From assembly GCA_910587105.1 (NCBI GenBank), contig CAJUMB010000091.1, positions 1-7,702 of the forward strand: a stretch of DNA of 7,702 nt, given 5' to 3'. The notes below the pieces were generated by a model that was not told the DNA's origin, searched no databases, and was given only the letters and a program-made list of their open reading frames with translations. This DNA comes from an uncultured Lachnospiraceae bacterium (GTDB lineage Bacteria; Bacillota; Clostridia; Lachnospirales; Lachnospiraceae). The translations under genes and the position numbers were made by a program. Positions 5,001 through 7,702 of this stretch are shown here, piece by piece (the stretch's first letter is position 1; each line of letters starts with the position of its first letter).

Positions 5001-6073
5001 TTTTGTATTGCACCCCCTTTGTTTCTGCTTTTATACCAGATACTTACATAGAAAGTGAGGGCCAGCATCAGAGGCGCGATGACACGTACCAGCAGCCAGC
5101 CGAAATATTCGTCAATGGGATAGCCGGCAGCAGGATTGAGGGTAATCCCATAGACAAGAAGCAGAAGCCAGAGGCGCAGGGGCTGGAAATTTACCTGTTC
5201 CAGAATATGGCTTCCATAGAAAAAGATACTTCCCAGAGAAAAGAACAGTCCGTAAATGAGAAGGGCAATCCACAGCACATCGAATCTTGCCAGCACATCC
5301 CCAGGCAGATCGGTTCCTGCCATCAGGGGAAGGATAGGGAATTTTTCCCGGATCAGCCGTTCCCAGCCGAAAACAGCCTGGGCAAGAACCAGGGCGGCGG
5401 CCAGCATTGCACCCAGGAACAGGACACCGTAAAAAATCACTTTTCCGGAGCTGTTAGGCTTAGACACCCGGGGAAGCAGAAATGGAAGAAATCCCAGGAA
5501 GGACAGGGCACAGAAAATACCGTATATACTATCCAGGCTGTCCTGCCATCTTAAGGCACCCTGCACCGGGTTGTTGAGATAAGCGCTGTTTCCCTGAAAA
5601 CACGCCAGCAGGTACAAGAGCAAAAACGCGCCAATAATCAGACCGCAGGATACTTCTCCGATGCGCCCTCTCTTCTCCAGACCCATATGGCTTCCGGCAG
5701 CACAGACGGCAAGAATCAACAGGCTGGCCAGCCACTTGGGGATGCCGCTGATGAGGTAAGTGCAGGCAAGGCTGGCGGCTGTGGACAGCAGATAGGAGCC
5801 AGTGAGAACCAGCGGTACTAGGTATAGCAGTGCAATGCAGCGGCTCTGGAAAGACCCCAGTGTCTTGGGCAGGTCCTGGTAGGCAGGAGCAATCCGGATG
5901 AGCAGGATAATTGCGAAATAGTAAATGATAAAATTCACCAGGATGCCCAGCAGTCCATTGGCCCCTAAAATGTGATGGGCTCCTGGAAGGCACAGCAGGA
6001 TTGGAACTGCCAGGCTTAAGATCAGCTGGCGGATCATCTGTCTGTGTGAAATTCTGTGGTTATCAGCAAACAT
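4997..6073 (-). CDS. gerB: Spore germination receptor permease-like subunit, GerAB/GerKB family
   Basis: A 358-residue polytopic membrane protein, normal for GerAB. It opens with the family-like ISHRQMIRQLILS (8-20) and has about ten hydrophobic segments, near 15-30, 38-60, 80-102, 114-130, 142-160, 182-201, 212-234, 264-285, 299-313 and 324-346. Family members share the APC amino-acid transporter fold and are thought to bind the germinant in the spore inner membrane. Which nutrient is sensed cannot be read from the sequence. The ribosome binding site AAGGAAGG (6083-6090) lies in the last codons of gerA and the gap to the gerA stop is 6 bases; the 3' end overlaps gerC by 4 bases. No frameshift or missing segment is seen. 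Confidence 0.93.
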   Translation of the reverse strand: MFADNHRISHRQMIRQLILSLAVPILLCLPGAHHILGANGLLGILVNFIIYYFAIILLIRIAPAYQDLPKTLGSFQSRCIALLYLVPLVLTGSYLLSTAASLACTYLISGIPKWLASLLILAVCAAGSHMGLEKRGRIGEVSCGLIIGAFLLLYLLACFQGNSAYLNNPVQGALRWQDSLDSIYGIFCALSFLGFLPFLLPRVSKPNSSGKVIFYGVLFLGAMLAAALVLAQAVFGWERLIREKFPILPLMAGTDLPGDVLARFDVLWIALLIYGLFFSLGSIFFYGSHILEQVNFQPLRLWLLLLVYGITLNPAAGYPIDEYFGWLLVRVIAPLMLALTFYVSIWYKSRNKGGAIQK

Positions 6074-6079
6074 AAAGGG

Positions 6080-7564
6080 TTACCTTCCTTTCAGGCGTAT
6101 CCGCTGGTTTTGATTGGCGAAAATGGGGCGGCGGTTCATGAAACGAAGAGGCCAGCGCAGGATGCCGTCGCCTTGTCTTTTATCCAGATTTCTGCCCACA
6201 AATGGCATTAAATAGGGGATCTGGAAACTTTTCAGACCTGCCAGGTGATTGATCACACCGTAAATGCCCAGTAAAATGCCGAAAATTCCCAGAAAACCGC
6301 CTAAAAATATGAATACGTATTTCAGAAGCCGAAATGGCGCCGAGAATTCCTCGTTGGGAATGGCCAGTGAGCCAAGAGCGGTCAAAGCCACGATCATAAC
6401 TACGATGGGGCTGACCAGGTTAGCTTCTACGGCGGCTTGTCCAATGATGAGCCCTCCGACAAGCCCGATAGCGTTGCCCAGTTCACCGGGAATTCGCACA
6501 CCGGCTTCCCTTATCAGCTCGAAAGACAGTTCCAGAAAGATTAGTTCTACAATACTGGAAAAGGGCACCCCCTGCCGCGCTTCGGCAAAAGACAGGAGCA
6601 GATTGGTGGGCAGTACCTGGGTGTGGAAGCGGGTGACAGCCAGATACAGGCCGGGGAGCAAAGTTGCTGCCAGCATGGCTGCGTAGCGGAGACAGCGAAG
6701 GAAGGACACCAGTTCAAAATGCTGGTAGCGGTCTTCACTGGCCTGCATGAAATTGTGAAAGGTAGTGGGCAGAATCAGCGCAGTGGGAGAGTTGTCACAG
6801 ATCAAGACAATCCGCCCGTTCAGCAGTTCCGCTGCCGCTCTGTCAGGCCTTTCCGTGGTCTGGAACTGAGGGAAAGGAGAATACCAGACTTCCTCAGACA
6901 GCTGTTGTACGATGCCGCTGTCCATTACACCGTCAATTTCGAAGGAGGACAGGCGGTTCTTGATGGTTTCCAGCAATTCTTCTGATGCCAGGTCCTCCAC
7001 ATACAGAAGATGCATCAAAGTATTGGAGCGGACACCGCTGTAAGCCTCCACAATTTTCAGGCGGGTATCCCGAAGCCGTTTCCGTACCAGGGCAGAATTG
7101 GTTTTTACCGAGTCAGAGAACCCCTCCTTTGAGCCTCGGAGAACTTTTTCCCGGTCGGCCTGCGTGACGCCCATATTGGGATATCCCTTGCTGGAGATTT
7201 TGATGGCCTGATTAAAGCCGTCCATGAAGAAAATGGCATTGCCGGCCAGCATTGCACTCATGGCAGCCTCCATGGTGGAGAGTTCTGATACGTCAGAAAT
7301 GCCCAGGGAATTGTATTCCAGGAATTCTTTCATCTGGGAGGGGGGAATCTCCCAGAAATGATTGATCAGCTTTCCAATGACAGAATCCTCCAGCATCATA
7401 TTGCTCACAGCGACTTCAATATAGACCACCAGACAGTCTACTTTACGGCTGTCACCCAGGCGCATGGGGCGGATTACAATGTCGTCACATTTGTCTAATT
7501 GTCTGCGGATATAATCTTCATTGGCCCGCAGGCTGTCAGAAACGGGAGTTTCGCAAGTGTCCAT
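6080..7564 (-). CDS. gerA: Spore germination receptor subunit, GerAA/GerKA family
   Basis: A 494-residue protein, normal for the family, and the first gene of the receptor operon. The hydrophilic N-terminal region (1-280) carries family motifs LRGSKEGFSDSVKTNSALVR (142-161) and SPFPQFQTTERPD (229-241). The C-terminal half is membrane-embedded, with hydrophobic segments near 287-310, 336-352, 362-378, 384-403 and 412-442, then a basic cytoplasmic tail (459-494). With GerB and GerC it forms the nutrient receptor of the dormant spore; the oligomeric A subunit is proposed to form the ion channel. GGAGG at 7571-7575, 6 bases upstream, fixes the start. Expression in the forespore under sigma-G is expected, but I find no convincing sigma-G site in the short upstream region, much of which is repeat sequence. 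Confidence 0.95.
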   Translation of the reverse strand: MDTCETPVSDSLRANEDYIRRQLDKCDDIVIRPMRLGDSRKVDCLVVYIEVAVSNMMLEDSVIGKLINHFWEIPPSQMKEFLEYNSLGISDVSELSTMEAAMSAMLAGNAIFFMDGFNQAIKISSKGYPNMGVTQADREKVLRGSKEGFSDSVKTNSALVRKRLRDTRLKIVEAYSGVRSNTLMHLLYVEDLASEELLETIKNRLSSFEIDGVMDSGIVQQLSEEVWYSPFPQFQTTERPDRAAAELLNGRIVLICDNSPTALILPTTFHNFMQASEDRYQHFELVSFLRCLRYAAMLAATLLPGLYLAVTRFHTQVLPTNLLLSFAEARQGVPFSSIVELIFLELSFELIREAGVRIPGELGNAIGLVGGLIIGQAAVEANLVSPIVVMIVALTALGSLAIPNEEFSAPFRLLKYVFIFLGGFLGIFGILLGIYGVINHLAGLKSFQIPYLMPFVGRNLDKRQGDGILRWPLRFMNRRPIFANQNQRIRLKGR

Positions 7565-7602
7565 GTCATACCTCCGTAAAAATGTTCTGTGAAAGGCGGT
7601 TT

Positions 7603-7702
7603 CTAGAACGTGTTTGAAAAATCATTCCCGCCATCTGCACGCCCCGCTTGCGTGAGATTTGTGCCAAATTCAGGTTACATAGCCCGCTATGCGCCCTTCA
7701 TC
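7603..7702 (+). repeat. Start of a dispersed palindromic repeat (right-edge copy, cut by window)
   Basis: The element begins CTAGAACGTGTTTGAAAAAT at 7603, the same tip as the left-edge copy in opposite orientation. It continues with a GC-rich part including a perfect small palindrome, CATAGC-CC-GCTATG at 7678-7691, and runs off the window. It has no coding potential. It begins 27 bases upstream of the gerA ribosome binding site, so it occupies the region where the gerA promoter would be expected. Confidence 0.65.
7678..7691. repeat. Short perfect palindrome inside the right-edge repeat
   Basis: CATAGC and GCTATG form a 6-bp inverted repeat around a 2-base centre. It is probably part of the internal secondary structure of the dispersed element. 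Confidence 0.5.

Noticed and set aside
4988..5554. 188-codon plus-strand open frame
   Set aside because: Antisense to gerB; its Gln/Lys-rich make-up is what the complement of a membrane protein gene gives.
5529..5993. 154-codon minus-strand open frame
   Set aside because: Same strand but another frame inside gerB; gerB has intact membrane segments throughout.
6264..6686. 140-codon plus-strand open frame
   Set aside because: Antisense to the membrane half of gerA, with no initiation signals.
7565..7702. Sigma-G promoter for gerA
   Set aside because: An ACATTTTTA stretch near 7580 resembles a -10, but no matching -35 is found 17-18 bases upstream; a GAATG in the repeat lacks a matching -10.
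1..7702. tRNA, rRNA, CRISPR array or transposase
   Set aside because: No cloverleaf, rRNA-like segment, regularly spaced repeat or transposase motif was seen on either strand.

Overview
The window reads as chromosomal DNA from a spore-forming, low-to-mid GC anaerobic Firmicute, most likely a gut Lachnospiraceae-type clostridium. This is inferred from the tricistronic gerA-type germination operon, strong AGGAGG-type ribosome binding sites, a murI-DUF1934-thioredoxin gene run, a small [4Fe-4S] ferredoxin-thioredoxin-reductase-like protein, and dispersed CTAGA(A/G)CGTGT-type repeats at both edges. There are ten protein-coding genes, no RNA genes, no CRISPR array and no transposase. No gene-free stretch exceeds 300 bases.

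Layout, left to right. Positions 1-54 are the terminal part of a dispersed repeat. Positions 73-1521 (minus) encode a membrane-anchored polysaccharide-deacetylase-fold protein whose 3' end contains a very G-rich tract on the plus strand. Positions 1522-1719 are a divergent control region with two well-formed sigma-A-type promoters whose -35 boxes lie 8 bp apart. Positions 1720-2157 (plus) encode a small basic single-pass membrane protein of unknown function. A strong hairpin at 2157-2200 serves as a shared terminator between this gene and the long leftward gene run.

The rest of the window is eight minus-strand genes, transcribed right to left: gerA (7564-6080), gerB (6073-4997), a short gerC (5000-4380), a small one-helix membrane protein (4287-4069), murI (4024-3200), a DUF1934 protein (3185-2733), thioredoxin (2717-2406) and the FTR-catalytic-chain-like protein (2402-2205). 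gerA-gerB-gerC are tightly packed (6-nt gap, then a 4-nt ATGA overlap). A 92-nt gap after gerC holds an imperfect hairpin and a candidate sigma-A promoter. The germination genes and the housekeeping genes (cell-wall D-glutamate supply, redox) are therefore probably separate transcription units, although they are co-oriented.

The ger genes should encode the inner-membrane nutrient receptor of the spore. GerA and GerB are membrane subunits and GerC a lipoprotein; here GerC is about half the usual length. MurI makes D-glutamate for peptidoglycan. Thioredoxin and the FTR-like protein are adjacent and probably form a ferredoxin-linked disulfide-reducing pair. The right edge (7603-7702) is the start of a second repeat copy, inverted relative to the first. 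It lies close enough to gerA to occupy the place where its promoter is expected. All functional calls come from reading motifs by eye, with no database search.
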